Part shown: piece by piece, positions 26,884-36,360 of the stretch
Layout: each line of letters begins with the position of its first letter
How positions within the stretch are numbered: the first letter of the stretch is position 1
DNA from: JB111 sp049856295
Lineage (GTDB): Bacteria > Actinomycetota > Actinomycetes > Actinomycetales > Actinomycetaceae
Length of the DNA stretch: 64,000 bases
Assembly (NCBI RefSeq): GCF_049856295.1
Contig: NZ_JBNDMZ010000002.1
Location: forward strand, 298,549-362,548
Direction: 5' to 3'
The notes under the pieces: generated by a model
The model's database searches: none
Seen by the model: the letters and a program-made list of their open reading frames with translations, nothing else
What the model was told of the DNA's origin: nothing
Program-made: the position numbers and the translations under genes

Positions 26884-29787
26884 TCAGACGCTCGACCACG
26901 CGACGACGCCGCGTCGCACGAGGCCGACGGCCTCCCACGCGGCGTGGGCGAGCTCCGGCGACGGCGCGGCCGAGGCCACCTGGTCGAGGACGTCGAGGAG
27001 CTGCTTGCACTGACGCACGAGGTCGCCGGCACCGATCCCGGCGATGTCGAGGACGTCGACGAGGTACCCGCCCTGGGCCCACTCGAGGACGGCGCGCACG
27101 AGCGCGTCGTCGACCGGCTCGGTCGGCGGCAGGCGGTGTCCACGCTCGAGGTCCGCGAGCCGGGCCGCGTGCCGGTGAGTGCGGCGCACGGCCTCGCCGA
27201 GCGCGCCGGACGGTCGGCCGGCGCCCGCGGCGGCGAGATCGGCGGTGCGGTTGGACGAGACGACCATCGAGGCGACGGCGGCCAGCTCGGCGGGAGCGAG
27301 TCCGTCCCAGTCCCCCGACCGGAGGCACTCGGCGAGCAGCAGGTCCCGCTCGGCGTAGATGCGGGCGAGCCAGCGGCCGTCCTCGGTGACCGATCCGCCG
27401 TCGAGGTACCCGAGCTCGCCGAGGACGTCGCACACGCGCACGAGGTCCTGCGCGACCGAACCGGTGCGCTGCTCGATCCGCCCGGTGAGCTCCGCGAGCT
27501 CGGACTTCGCCCGGGACCAGCGTCGCGCGACCCGGGCGTGGTTCTCCCGGTCCGAGCACCCGTGGCAGGGGTGGTCGCGCAGGGCGGCTCGCAGCGCCTC
27601 GGCCTCGGCGCGCGGCCCCCCGGCGCGGGCGCCCTGCTCGCCGCTGCCTGTGCCACGTCCTGCGTCACCGTGCGCACCACGTCCCGCGCCACCGTGCGCA
27701 CCACGTCCCGCGCCGTGGCCCGCCCCGGCGGCCGCGTCCTCGTCGTCCACCGGTCGCGGGGCGTCGGCACGCGGCCGGGTGCCCTGGGCGAGCGCGTTCC
27801 GCAGCGAGGAGCCGAGGTCGCGGCGCTCGGTCGCGTTGCGCGGGTTGAACCGCCGGGGGATCTGCACCTTCGAGACCACCTCGAGCCCGTGCGGGACCTC
27901 GGTGGCGGTGAGCCGTCGGACCCGTCGGTCGTCGCCGAGGACCTGGATGCCGGCCCTGTCCATCGCGGACTCCGCGGCCTCGAGGACCACCGCATGTTCG
28001 GTGCGACGCCCCCGGCCGAAGGCGACGACGTCCCCGCGCCGCACCGCGAGGAACGAGGCCTCCGTCTCGCGCCTGCGGGCCGCGGACCGCGCCTTCGACT
28101 CCTGCCCCTCGACACCGGCGAGCCGCTCCCGCAGCTCCTGGTAGCCGGCGAAGTCACCGAGGTGGCAGGTCATCTGCTCGGCGAGCTCGGCCACCGAGCG
28201 TTCGTGCCGGCGCACCTGCTTGGCGAGGCCGACCGCCGAGCGGTCGGCTTGGAACTGCGCGAACGACTGCTCGAGGACGTGCCGGGCACTCGTGAGGTCG
28301 AGCCGTTGGAGCAGGTTGACCGCCATGTTGTACGTGGGCCGGAAGGCCGAGCGCAGCGGGTAGGTCCGGCGCGACGCCAGGCCGGCCACGTGGGCGGGGT
28401 CCACGCCGTCGGCGTAGAGCACGACGGCGTGACCCTCGACGTCGATCCCCCTCCGCCCGGCACGCCCGGTCAGCTGGGTGTACTCCCCCGGCGTGAGCGC
28501 CGTGTGGGCGGAGCCGTCCCACTTGTCGAGCCGCTCGACCACCACGGAGCGCGCGGGCATGTTGATGCCGAGCGCCAGGGTCTCCGTGGCGTAGACGACC
28601 TTGACGAGTCCCGCGGCGAACAGGTCCTCGACGACCTCCTTGAAGACCGGGAGCATGCCCGCGTGGTGGGCGGCAACCCCCTGCTCGAGCGCGTGCGCCC
28701 AGCGGTCGTAGCCCAGCACGCCGAGGTCGGCGGGCGGCAGAGCGGCGGTGGCGGCCTCGTGGTGCCGGCGGATCTCGGCGGCCTCCTGCGCCGTCGTCAG
28801 TCGGACCCCCGAGCCCACCGTCTGGCGCACGGCGTCCTCGCAGCCCGCGCGGGAGAAGATGAAGACGATCGCCGGCAGCAGCGCCTGTGCCTCGAGCGCC
28901 TGCACCACGTCGGCGCGGGCGGGCCGACGGACCGCCCGGGCGTCGTCGCGCCGCCCCTCGTTCCCCCGCTTCCTGCCCCGCGGTCGGCTGCGAGGCTGCG
29001 GGCGGCCGTGGTGCCCGCGGGTCGAGCGTGAGACACGCCGGATCGCCTCGAGCAGCTCCGGGCTCAGCGGCGGGTCCGCACCGACGTCGGTGGGATCGAC
29101 GTCGTGGGAGTAGAGGTCGTGGATGCGCCGGCCCACCATGAGGTGCTGCCACAGCGGGACCGGGCGCCGCTCGGAGACGACGACGGCGGTGTCGCCGCGG
29201 ACCTCGGTGAGCCAGTGGCCGAACTCCTCCGCGTTGGACACGGTCGCGGAGAGCGACACGATGCGCACCCGCTCGTCGAGGTGGAGGATGACCTCCTCCC
29301 ACACCGGTCCGCGGAACCGGTCGGCGAGGTAGTGGACCTCGTCCATGACGACGAAGCCGAGGTTCCTCAGCGCCGGCGACCCGGAGTACAGCATGTTCCG
29401 CAGGACCTCGGTGGTCATGACGACGACGTCGGCGTCGCCGTCGATCGAGGTGTCGCCCGTCAGCAGGCCGACCCGGCCGGCCCCGTAGCGCTCGCGCAGC
29501 TCGGTGAACTTCTGGTTGCTCAGTGCCTTGATCGGCGTGGTGTAGAAGGCCTTCTGCCCGCGCTGCAGCGCGAGGTGGACGGCGAACTCCCCCACCACCG
29601 TCTTGCCGGCACCGGTCGGCGCCGCGACGAGCACGCTGCGGTCGGACGCGACGGCACGGCACCCCTCGACCTGGAACGGGTCGAGCGAGAAGGACAGTCC
29701 CGCGCGGAACTCGTCGAGCTCGAGCTCGGGGTCGGTGCCGGCCGGGCGCCGGCGGGACGCGGCGTACCGCTCGGCGGGGGTCGTCAT
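26884..29787 (-). CDS. helY: HelY-like SKI2/MTR4-type DExH helicase
   Basis: A 967-residue superfamily-2 helicase. Motif I is APTGAGKT at 56-63, motif II DEVH at 149-152, and motif III SLSAT follows. The second RecA domain contains VEDLFAAGLVKVVYATETLALGINMPA and the motif VI region QLTGRAGRRGID. A Gly/His/Ala-rich insertion sits near 700-720 (GAGHGAGRGAHGG). The C-terminal about 150 residues are the helical DSHCT-type domain. Actinobacterial HelY is close to eukaryotic RNA-exosome helicases, so RNA processing is likely. It follows the lipid kinase, tatC, tatA and pafBC genes in the conserved actinobacterial order and starts only 9 bases after the kinase stop codon. Confidence 0.93.
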   Translation of the reverse strand: MTTPAERYAASRRRPAGTDPELELDEFRAGLSFSLDPFQVEGCRAVASDRSVLVAAPTGAGKTVVGEFAVHLALQRGQKAFYTTPIKALSNQKFTELRERYGAGRVGLLTGDTSIDGDADVVVMTTEVLRNMLYSGSPALRNLGFVVMDEVHYLADRFRGPVWEEVILHLDERVRIVSLSATVSNAEEFGHWLTEVRGDTAVVVSERRPVPLWQHLMVGRRIHDLYSHDVDPTDVGADPPLSPELLEAIRRVSRSTRGHHGRPQPRSRPRGRKRGNEGRRDDARAVRRPARADVVQALEAQALLPAIVFIFSRAGCEDAVRQTVGSGVRLTTAQEAAEIRRHHEAATAALPPADLGVLGYDRWAHALEQGVAAHHAGMLPVFKEVVEDLFAAGLVKVVYATETLALGINMPARSVVVERLDKWDGSAHTALTPGEYTQLTGRAGRRGIDVEGHAVVLYADGVDPAHVAGLASRRTYPLRSAFRPTYNMAVNLLQRLDLTSARHVLEQSFAQFQADRSAVGLAKQVRRHERSVAELAEQMTCHLGDFAGYQELRERLAGVEGQESKARSAARRRETEASFLAVRRGDVVAFGRGRRTEHAVVLEAAESAMDRAGIQVLGDDRRVRRLTATEVPHGLEVVSKVQIPRRFNPRNATERRDLGSSLRNALAQGTRPRADAPRPVDDEDAAAGAGHGAGRGAHGGAGRGAHGDAGRGTGSGEQGARAGGPRAEAEALRAALRDHPCHGCSDRENHARVARRWSRAKSELAELTGRIEQRTGSVAQDLVRVCDVLGELGYLDGGSVTEDGRWLARIYAERDLLLAECLRSGDWDGLAPAELAAVASMVVSSNRTADLAAAGAGRPSGALGEAVRRTHRHAARLADLERGHRLPPTEPVDDALVRAVLEWAQGGYLVDVLDIAGIGAGDLVRQCKQLLDVLDQVASAAPSPELAHAAWEAVGLVRRGVVAWSSV

Positions 29788-29796
29788 GCTCCCAGG

Positions 29797-30798
29797 CTAT
29801 GTCGCCGGGGTCACGGGGGCGCAGACGCGCCACGCGCCGGGCACGACCTCGGCGACCAGCGGGACCCGGCCGACCACCTCGCCGTCGGCCATCGCGACCG
29901 GGAGCGGACGGCCGTGCTCGGGGGCGTCGTGGATCTCGACCCGCCGCGCTCTCGTCACGTGCACCTGTCGGAGGTCGACGTGGGACCCGTTGGCGAACCG
30001 TGGGAAGAGGGTGGCGATCGTCGGGCGGCTCACGGTGTCGATGTGGACGACGTCGAGCAGGCCGTCCGTCGGGTCCGCGTCGGGCGCCACGGCGAGGCCG
30101 CCGCCGATGAGCGGCGTCCCGGAGACGGAGACGAGCGTGGCGGGCCCCTCACGGGTCTCGCCGTCGACGTCGACGCGCACGCCGTACGGACTGAACCTGA
30201 CAGTCTCCGCGGCCGTGGCGCGCACGTACTTCGCGCCACCGCGGGGCCACCGGTACCGGTTCGCGGTGAGGTTGATCTGGGCCGCGAACCCCACGACGAG
30301 CGAGGACGCGCACCACCGCACGTCCTCTCCCCCGGGGACGAGCCCGAGGTCGGCGACCGCGCTGTGCCGCCCGCGCGGCGGGCCCGGGCGGCTCACCCGG
30401 ATCGCGTCGAGCGCGCGCGGCTCGGCGGACGGCTCGCGCGGGTCGAGGGCGGCGTGGATGATGCGCAGCGAGTCGACGTGCTTCCCGACCGGGAGGCCGA
30501 GCGCGCGGGCGACGTCGTTGCCCGAGCCGACCGAGACCAGGCCGAGGGGCACGTCCGTCCCGGCCACCGCGTTGAGGCCGAGGTGGGCCATGCCGTCGCC
30601 GCCGACCACGACGAGCGTGTCGATCGACCCGTCACGCGCAGCCGCGTGGGCGCGGGCCAGCGCGTGCAGTGCGTCGTGCGAGGTGAGGTCCTCGGTCTCC
30701 GCGACGTCGGAGAGGACGGCACGGACCTCCGCGGCGACGCGGGCGCCGTTGCCGGCGCCCGCGGACGGATTGATGACGAGTCCGACGCGCACGGTCAT
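29797..30798 (-). CDS. Diacylglycerol kinase family lipid kinase
   Basis: A 333-residue soluble lipid kinase of the DagK/YegS type. It starts with VGLVINPSAGAG, has the catalytic loop VVVGGDGMAHLGLNAV near 70-85 (Met in place of the usual Thr after GGDG), then GLVSVGSGNDVARALGLP. The beta-sandwich domain near the end contains IEIHDAPEHGRPLPVAMADGE-like strands with a conserved DGE. It phosphorylates diacylglycerol or a related lipid at the membrane. The ATG overlaps the tatC stop by 4 bp (30795-30798). Exact lipid substrate unknown. Confidence 0.88.
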   Translation of the reverse strand: MTVRVGLVINPSAGAGNGARVAAEVRAVLSDVAETEDLTSHDALHALARAHAAARDGSIDTLVVVGGDGMAHLGLNAVAGTDVPLGLVSVGSGNDVARALGLPVGKHVDSLRIIHAALDPREPSAEPRALDAIRVSRPGPPRGRHSAVADLGLVPGGEDVRWCASSLVVGFAAQINLTANRYRWPRGGAKYVRATAAETVRFSPYGVRVDVDGETREGPATLVSVSGTPLIGGGLAVAPDADPTDGLLDVVHIDTVSRPTIATLFPRFANGSHVDLRQVHVTRARRVEIHDAPEHGRPLPVAMADGEVVGRVPLVAEVVPGAWRVCAPVTPAT

Positions 30799-31607
30799 GC
30801 AGGGTCCTTCGTCGATGGGGTGGCCACAGCGGCGTCCGGGCCCGCCGACGTCCTCTCCCGGCGCGCACGTGCCCGCTCGAGGAGCGCGCAGATGCCGATC
30901 GCACCGAAGTACAGCACGAGGATGGGCAGCGCCATGCCGATCATCGACCAGGCGTCGGGCAGCGGGTTGGCGAAGGCCGCGAACACGAACGCGCCGATGA
31001 TCGCCCAGCGCCATCCGCGCAGGAACGTGCGCGCGCTGACGAGGCGCGCGGCACCGAGCCCGACCATGACGACAGGGACGAGGAAGGCCACGCCGAACAC
31101 GACGAGGACGCGTAGGACGAACACGAGGTACGAGCGGGCGTCCACCAGGCTCGTGCCGTCCTCGGGGACGAACGACGTGAGGATCTCGACCACGTGGGGC
31201 ACGAGGAACCAGGCGAACGCGCCGCCGGCGAGGAACAGGGCGGCGCCGGCGAGCGCGAACGCGGCGGCGCGCACCTTCTCCCCCCGGTGCATCGCGGGCG
31301 CGAGGAAGAGCCAGAGCTGCCCGACCCACCACGGTGAGGTGAGGAAGAGGCCGATGACGACGGAGACCTGGACCCGGAGGTCGAACGCGGACCCGAGCGT
31401 CGTGAAGTTGAGTCCGGCGAGTGCGCCCTCGGCCCGGGCGACGTTGAGCGGGGCCGTGACGGACTCGAGCACCGGGTCGTAGAGGAACCAGCCGACCGCG
31501 GTGCCGACGGCGATCCCGGCCAGGGCGAGCAGAAGTCGGCGGCGGAGCTCACCGAGGTGCTCGCGCAGCGGCATCCGTCCCTCGGGGTCGCGCCTGCGGC
31601 GCGCCAC
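30795..31607 (-). CDS. tatC: Sec-independent protein translocase TatC
   Basis: A 270-residue membrane protein and the signal-binding core of the twin-arginine translocase. The N-terminus carries the conserved MPLREHLGELRRRLLLA. Six membrane segments follow, with the FYLP-type loop and the GLLFEIP-equivalent stretch here as FGVAFLVPVVMVGLGA. GTG at 31607 is 3 bases after the tatA stop, so translation is probably coupled. A charged C-terminal tail of about 35 residues faces the cytoplasm. No tatB lies in the window. Confidence 0.96.
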   Translation of the reverse strand: MARRRRDPEGRMPLREHLGELRRRLLLALAGIAVGTAVGWFLYDPVLESVTAPLNVARAEGALAGLNFTTLGSAFDLRVQVSVVIGLFLTSPWWVGQLWLFLAPAMHRGEKVRAAAFALAGAALFLAGGAFAWFLVPHVVEILTSFVPEDGTSLVDARSYLVFVLRVLVVFGVAFLVPVVMVGLGAARLVSARTFLRGWRWAIIGAFVFAAFANPLPDAWSMIGMALPILVLYFGAIGICALLERARARRERTSAGPDAAVATPSTKDPA

Positions 31608-31610
31608 CGG

Positions 31611-32090
31611 CTATCCGACGGAGGTCGGCGGCGACTGCCCGGCGGGGGTGCTCGGCGGCTCCGACGACGAGAGTCCGTCCCCGCCGCCGGACCCCGGGCG
31701 ATCCGCACCGGGCCCACCCGTTCCGTGCCCGGGCGTCGGGCCGCCCTGGGGCGGGCCGTACTGGCCGCCGTTGTACTGGCCCTGGTTGTACTGGCCGCCG
31801 TTGTACTGGGCACCGGTGTACTGACCCTGGTTGTGCTGGCCGCCGTTGTACTGACCCTGGTTGTGCTGACCCGCGTTGTCCTGTCCCCCGCCGTTCTGGC
31901 CGGACCCGTTTTGGCCGGACCCGGTCGGCGTGTCGTCGTCCTCGCGCAGCTCGCGGACCTCCTTCTTGAAGACCTTGAGCGACTTGCCGATCGATGCGGC
32001 GATGTCGGGCAGGCGGGAGGCGCCGAAGACGAGCAGGATCACCACCACGAGCACGAGGATGTGCATCGGCTGAAGGCCGTTGCGGAACAT
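31611..32090 (-). CDS. tatA: Twin-arginine translocase subunit TatA with Gln/Asn/Gly-rich tail
   Basis: A 159-residue TatA, nearly twice the usual length. Residues 1-60 are standard: short N-terminus, the helix MHILVLVVVILLVFGASRLPD, and the amphipathic helix ending in KVFKKEVRELRED. From about residue 58 to 115 the tail is a tandem array of GQY/GQH-N-x-G units (for example HNQGQYNGGQ), then Pro/Gly/Ser-rich sequence. The ATG at 32090 has aaggtg before it. It forms the pore-forming oligomer with TatC. The repeat tail is probably disordered and prion-like in composition; whether it matters is unknown. Confidence 0.95.
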   Translation of the reverse strand: MFRNGLQPMHILVLVVVILLVFGASRLPDIAASIGKSLKVFKKEVRELREDDDTPTGSGQNGSGQNGGGQDNAGQHNQGQYNGGQHNQGQYTGAQYNGGQYNQGQYNGGQYGPPQGGPTPGHGTGGPGADRPGSGGGDGLSSSEPPSTPAGQSPPTSVG

Positions 32091-32118
32091 GAGGTCACCT
32101 TCGTCGGGAGGATGGAAC

Positions 32119-33036
32119 ATGCCCAGGATAGACGCCGGGGACGGCACCCGCGCCGACCAAGGTCCCGTGAGGCGGGAGCGGGTCGAGGTGCTCGGGCATC
32201 GGGGCGCGTCCGCCGTGCACCCGGAGAACACGCCCGCCGCGTTCGAGCGTGCCGTGCTCGACGGCGCGCACGGCGTCGAGCTGGACACCCACCTGTCCGC
32301 GGACGGCGTGCCCGTGGTGCGGCACGACCTCGTGCTCGACGTCCCCGGCCGCGGCCCGTGCGCGACGCGGGACCTCACTGCCGCCGAGCTCGCGCGACTC
32401 GGCGTCCCCACCCTGCGCGAGTCGCTCGAGGCGATCCGGGAGGCGGGTCGGGCGGCCGGCCAGGTGGCGGGCCCGGATGCCGCTCGGGGCCCGGGGCGGC
32501 GGTCAGGGGCCGATGATCCGTGGGTGCTCGTCGAGATCAAGTCGGCCCCGGACGGCTCGGTGGCGTGCGCCGCGCCGCGCGAGGTCGTGGCCGCGGTGGG
32601 AGAGGTCCTCGACGACGACGGGCCACCGTGCGTGCTCGAGTCGTTCGACCGCGCCGTGGTCGCCGCCGCCGCCGACCTGCTGCCGCACGTGCCGCGGGCC
32701 GTCCTCGCCGACGCGGACTCGACGCGCCCCGGCTCCCCGTTTCTCGGCCCGCCGGGTGGGCGGTGGTCCGTGCCCGACCCGGTGGCCGCGGCGGTCGAGC
32801 TCGGGGCCGTCGCCGTCGCGCCCCGGCACACGTGGCTGGGTGCGGATCTCGCCCGGCGCGCCCGCGCGGCCGGTCTGGGGATCTGGGCGTGGACGGTCAA
32901 CACCAACGACGACGCCGAACGGGCGACCGGTCTCGGCGCGACCGTCCTCATCACCGACGACCCGGCTGCGCTCCTCGACGGCCGCGGCGGGCGGCCGGGC
33001 GTTCACGCCGGGGCGACAGGCTCCCCGTCGTCGTAG
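32119..33036 (+). CDS. Glycerophosphodiester phosphodiesterase
   Basis: A 305-residue GDPD-family enzyme that hydrolyses glycerophosphodiesters to glycerol-3-phosphate and an alcohol. It has LGHRGASAVHPENTPAAF near residue 20, the metal pair ELDTHLSADGVPVVRHD, then LVEIKS, VLESFD and IWAWTVN, which are the family blocks in order. There is no signal peptide, so it is cytosolic. ATG at 32119 follows gggaggat. It is divergent from tatA across a 28-base gap, and its 3' end overlaps the end of the convergent pafBC gene by 34 bp (33003-33036). Confidence 0.92.
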   Translation: MPRIDAGDGTRADQGPVRRERVEVLGHRGASAVHPENTPAAFERAVLDGAHGVELDTHLSADGVPVVRHDLVLDVPGRGPCATRDLTAAELARLGVPTLRESLEAIREAGRAAGQVAGPDAARGPGRRSGADDPWVLVEIKSAPDGSVACAAPREVVAAVGEVLDDDGPPCVLESFDRAVVAAAADLLPHVPRAVLADADSTRPGSPFLGPPGGRWSVPDPVAAAVELGAVAVAPRHTWLGADLARRARAAGLGIWAWTVNTNDDAERATGLGATVLITDDPAALLDGRGGRPGVHAGATGSPSS

Positions 33037-35177
33037 CGGTCGAGCGCGGCCCGTGCGGCGGCGCGCACCCGCTTCGCCCACGCGGCGGGACCGATCGCGG
33101 TGACGTCGTCGCCGAGATCGAGCATCGCGCCGACGAACCACGCCTCGTCGGCGACCCGCAGCCGGACCCGGACCCCGCCGTCGTCGAGGTCCTTCGTGCT
33201 GATCGACGGCACCGTCTCCGCGAACGGGCGCGCGATCGACGCCAGCTCGACGACGACCTCGTCCCCGCTGTCCCCGACCTGATCGGTCCGTGCGGGCCAC
33301 GGGTGCTCCTCGACCGGCACCGGCAGCACCGTGGCCGACACGATGCGGTCCACCCGGAAGGTCCGCGGCGCCCCCGCCCTCAGGCACCAGGCGGAGACGC
33401 GCCAGTCGCCGGCGTCGTTGACGATCGACCGGACGTCGACGTCGCGCTCGGTCCGCACGTCACCGGCCGACACGTACTCGAGGTGCAGGCGCCGCCCCTG
33501 CTCGAGCGCCGACCGGACGGTCGACAGGGCGGCGACCTCGTCGGCGTCGGGCACCGGCACGTCGATCGAGCGGGCGACGCTCGACGCCTCCCCCGCCGCC
33601 TCCTCGAGCTTGGCGACCAGCTGGTCGATGAGCACGGTGGACAGGTCGCCGCTCTCCGCCACCGCGCGCATCGGGCCGAGAGCGACGAGCAGGAGCACCG
33701 CCTCGTCCGTCGTCAGCCGCATGGGGCGCGCGAGCCCCTGGTCATTGGCCAGCGAGACGACGCCGGACTCGAACGCGTCGACGGAGAAGTCGATGAGGTC
33801 GTCGTGCTGGTAGCCGGGCAGCCCCGTCACCCAGAGCAGCTCGATGTCCTTGATGATCTGCTTCTCGCCGACCCCGAACAGCTCCGCGAGCCCCGCGACG
33901 GTCTGGTCGCCGTGCTCGTGGAGCCGCAGCACGATGGCCAGGAGGCGGGCGAGCCGGACCTCGGCGCCGTCGCGCTGGATCTTGGCGGCGGGGGCGGCCT
34001 TCGTGCCCGGCGCGTCGAGGGCGCGGGACTCGGCGACCTCGGCAGCGCGGGAGAGCCGACGACGCACGGTGGAGACGAGATCGTCCGGGGCGAGGGCCAG
34101 CGCGCCGTCCCCGAGCGCGGCAATCTCCCCCGCGAGGTCGTCGAGGTCCGCGGTGGTCAGCTCCACCGTGTCCCAGCCGTCGGGGACGCGGTCGTGCAGG
34201 TCGCGGGTGTACGACGTCGGGCCCTGGTGGTCGTGGTCGTCCGGCGTCGTCCCCGGGTGGTTCTCGTCCGGCGCCCAGCCGGCCTGCGTGCGCAGGGCAC
34301 CGCCCCGCCCCGGGGCGAGCGCGACGCGCGCCTGCCCGCCACGCCGGCTCGAGGCCATGAGGACGGCGGACAGGTCGAGGTCGGCCGGCGGCTGGACGCG
34401 ATCCTCGGTCTCGACCGCGCGCACCTTCCCGCGCACCCGGGACAGGTGGAACACGCGGACGGCGCCGCGGTCGTGGTCGTGCCCCACGAGGTACCAGGAC
34501 CGCCCCCGGGTCGCCAGCCGCCACGGGTCGACCAGGCGGTTGCTCAGCTCGCCCGTGGAGGCGGCGCGGTAGTCGAACCGGACCGCGCGGCCGTGCTCGA
34601 GCGCCTCGAGGATGACGGTGAACGCGGGACCCGCGTCGGCGAGGCCGACCCCGGGAGCGGTGCGCAGGGCTGCCGCTTCCGTCGTGGTGTCGTCCTCCGT
34701 GGAGGGGCCGGACGAGGTCCTGCCGGAGGCCCCGACGTCGGCGTCCCCGTCCTCGTCGTCGTGCGGGCCGGCCGCCGTTCCCGGCTCGACGGTGCGCCCG
34801 CGCAGCTTGGTCAGTCCCCTGCGGGCCGAGGCGCTCGTGGCGGCATCGCGCCACACGCCGGCCGCCGCCGCGAGCACGGCGGCCTCCTGGGCGGTCAGGC
34901 TCAGCTCGGTGACGCCCGTGTCGTCGCCGTCGACCCGGTAGACGATGTCCGACTGGTGCACCGGGGAGACGAGCGTGAGCAGCGGGGCCCCGATCGACCG
35001 CAGCGAGTCCTTGTCGCGCTCGAACATGCGCTCGAACGCGTCGTCCTTCTGGCCGGCGTACCCGTGGACGAGGCGGCGGACGTCCGACTTCGACAGTCCG
35101 CGCGAGGTGGACCTCAGCGCGGCGAGGAGGTTGAGGAGCCGCTCCTCCTTCGTCACCTTCGTCGTCTGCGCGTTCAC
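33003..35177 (-). CDS. pafBC: Fused PafB-PafC WYL-domain transcription activator
   Basis: A 724-residue protein in which PafB (about 1-360) and PafC (about 395-724) are joined by a linker; most mycobacteria have two genes. Each half has a winged-helix start (KEERLLNLLAALRS; RLARLLAIVLRLHEHGDQT) and a WYL domain (VRFDYRAASTG with SWYLVGHDHDRGAVRVF; LHLEYVSAGDV). PafBC activates the LexA/RecA-independent DNA-damage response in actinobacteria. An internal Ser/Thr/Asp-rich insertion lies near 150-170. Start GTG at 35177. Together with tatA, tatC and helY it keeps the conserved order that in many species lies next to the Pup-proteasome genes, which are not in this window. Confidence 0.93.
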   Translation of the reverse strand: MNAQTTKVTKEERLLNLLAALRSTSRGLSKSDVRRLVHGYAGQKDDAFERMFERDKDSLRSIGAPLLTLVSPVHQSDIVYRVDGDDTGVTELSLTAQEAAVLAAAAGVWRDAATSASARRGLTKLRGRTVEPGTAAGPHDDEDGDADVGASGRTSSGPSTEDDTTTEAAALRTAPGVGLADAGPAFTVILEALEHGRAVRFDYRAASTGELSNRLVDPWRLATRGRSWYLVGHDHDRGAVRVFHLSRVRGKVRAVETEDRVQPPADLDLSAVLMASSRRGGQARVALAPGRGGALRTQAGWAPDENHPGTTPDDHDHQGPTSYTRDLHDRVPDGWDTVELTTADLDDLAGEIAALGDGALALAPDDLVSTVRRRLSRAAEVAESRALDAPGTKAAPAAKIQRDGAEVRLARLLAIVLRLHEHGDQTVAGLAELFGVGEKQIIKDIELLWVTGLPGYQHDDLIDFSVDAFESGVVSLANDQGLARPMRLTTDEAVLLLVALGPMRAVAESGDLSTVLIDQLVAKLEEAAGEASSVARSIDVPVPDADEVAALSTVRSALEQGRRLHLEYVSAGDVRTERDVDVRSIVNDAGDWRVSAWCLRAGAPRTFRVDRIVSATVLPVPVEEHPWPARTDQVGDSGDEVVVELASIARPFAETVPSISTKDLDDGGVRVRLRVADEAWFVGAMLDLGDDVTAIGPAAWAKRVRAAARAALDRYDDGEPVAPA

Positions 35178-35211
35178 CCCTGCACGCTACCGGTGGCGGT
35201 AGCGTGACGGC

Positions 35212-36345
35212 GTGATTCTGTGGCGCGCCGGGACGGTGCTGGGCACGCGGCGGGAGTGGGCCGGATCGGTCGAGCTCGACGTCGAGGTCGACGGGCGCGA
35301 GCTGCGGGCCCTCGCCCATCCGGCCATGGTCGGCCGGCCCGAGCACGGCGACCGGGTCCTGCTCAACGTCACGGCGCTCGAGAAGGGGCTGGGCACCGGT
35401 GGCTACGCGCTGGTCGTCGCGCTGCCGGACCGACTGCCGGCGGATCCACCGCCCGGGCCCGGACACCTCGTCAAGGCCAGGTACACGCCCGGCCAGGTCA
35501 TGGTCCTCGGCATCGACGAGCAGGAGTCGCCGCACCACGAGGACCTGCGCGAGGCCGACGACCTCGGCGGGTTGCCGGTCGTCGTCGCCGACCTGCACTC
35601 CGCGCTGCCCGCGGTGGTGGCCGGGGTGCACGCGCGACGGCCGGGCGCACGGGTGGTCTCGCTCATGACCGACGGTGGCGCCCTGCCGGCCTGGTTCTCC
35701 CGCACCACCGCCGGGCTCGCGGAGTCCGGGCGGATCGCCGGCACCGTGACCGTGGGCCAGGCATTCGGCGGCGACGTCGAGGCCGTCACCGTCCACACGG
35801 GGCTCCTCGGTGCGCGGATCGTGCTCGAGGCGGACGTCGTGGTCGTCGCCCAGGGGCCGGGCAACCTCGGGACCGGGACGCGGTGGGGTTTCTCGGGAGT
35901 CGCGGCCGGCGAGGCGCTCAACGCGGCGGCGACCCTCGGGGGACGCGGGATCGGAGTCCTGCGGATGTCCGGGACGGATCCGCGCGAGCGGCACCGGGGC
36001 CTGTCCCACCACTCGGTGACCGCGCTCGGTCGGGTGGCGCTCGCGCCGAGCGACGTCGTGGTGCCGACCGGTCTCGAGTGGCCCGACGGCGACTGCGACG
36101 ACGTGGTCGAGGAACGCCTCGTGCACGCGCTGGCGGGGCGGCACCGGCGGGTCGACGTCGACGTGCGCGCGGGTCGTCGGGGTGATCAGGATGGCGGACC
36201 TGATCTGCTCGCGGCGCTGCGGGAGATCGAGCAGGCGGCCGGCCTCCGGCTCTCGACGATGGGGCGCGACCTCGACGCCGACCCCGTGCCGTTCCTTGCC
36301 GCCGCCGCGGCGGGGGTCCATGCGGCGAACCTGCTGCCCGACTGA
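35212..36345 (+). CDS. DUF3866 family protein
   Basis: A 377-residue actinobacterial protein of the DUF3866 type, usually found beside pafB/pafC. It starts ILWRAGTVLGTRREWAGSVEL and contains VMVLGIDEQESPHH, VVSLMTDGGALPAWFSRT, VTVGQAFGGDVEAVTVHTGLL, VVVAQGPGNLGTGTRWGFSG and MSGTDPRERHRGLSHHSVTAL, the conserved blocks of the family. No known enzymatic motif or membrane segment is apparent. GTG at 35212 is 34 bases from the divergent pafBC start, so the two share a promoter region. Function unknown. Confidence 0.8.
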   Translation: MILWRAGTVLGTRREWAGSVELDVEVDGRELRALAHPAMVGRPEHGDRVLLNVTALEKGLGTGGYALVVALPDRLPADPPPGPGHLVKARYTPGQVMVLGIDEQESPHHEDLREADDLGGLPVVVADLHSALPAVVAGVHARRPGARVVSLMTDGGALPAWFSRTTAGLAESGRIAGTVTVGQAFGGDVEAVTVHTGLLGARIVLEADVVVVAQGPGNLGTGTRWGFSGVAAGEALNAAATLGGRGIGVLRMSGTDPRERHRGLSHHSVTALGRVALAPSDVVVPTGLEWPDGDCDDVVEERLVHALAGRHRRVDVDVRAGRRGDQDGGPDLLAALREIEQAAGLRLSTMGRDLDADPVPFLAAAAAGVHAANLLPD

Positions 36346-36360
36346 CCGTCCCACTTTCCG

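Noticed and set aside
26857..29031. Long plus-strand frame of 724 codons opposite the helicase gene
   Set aside because: Antisense to a gene with all helicase motifs. The translation has no recognisable domain and only Arg/Gly/Val-rich sequence.
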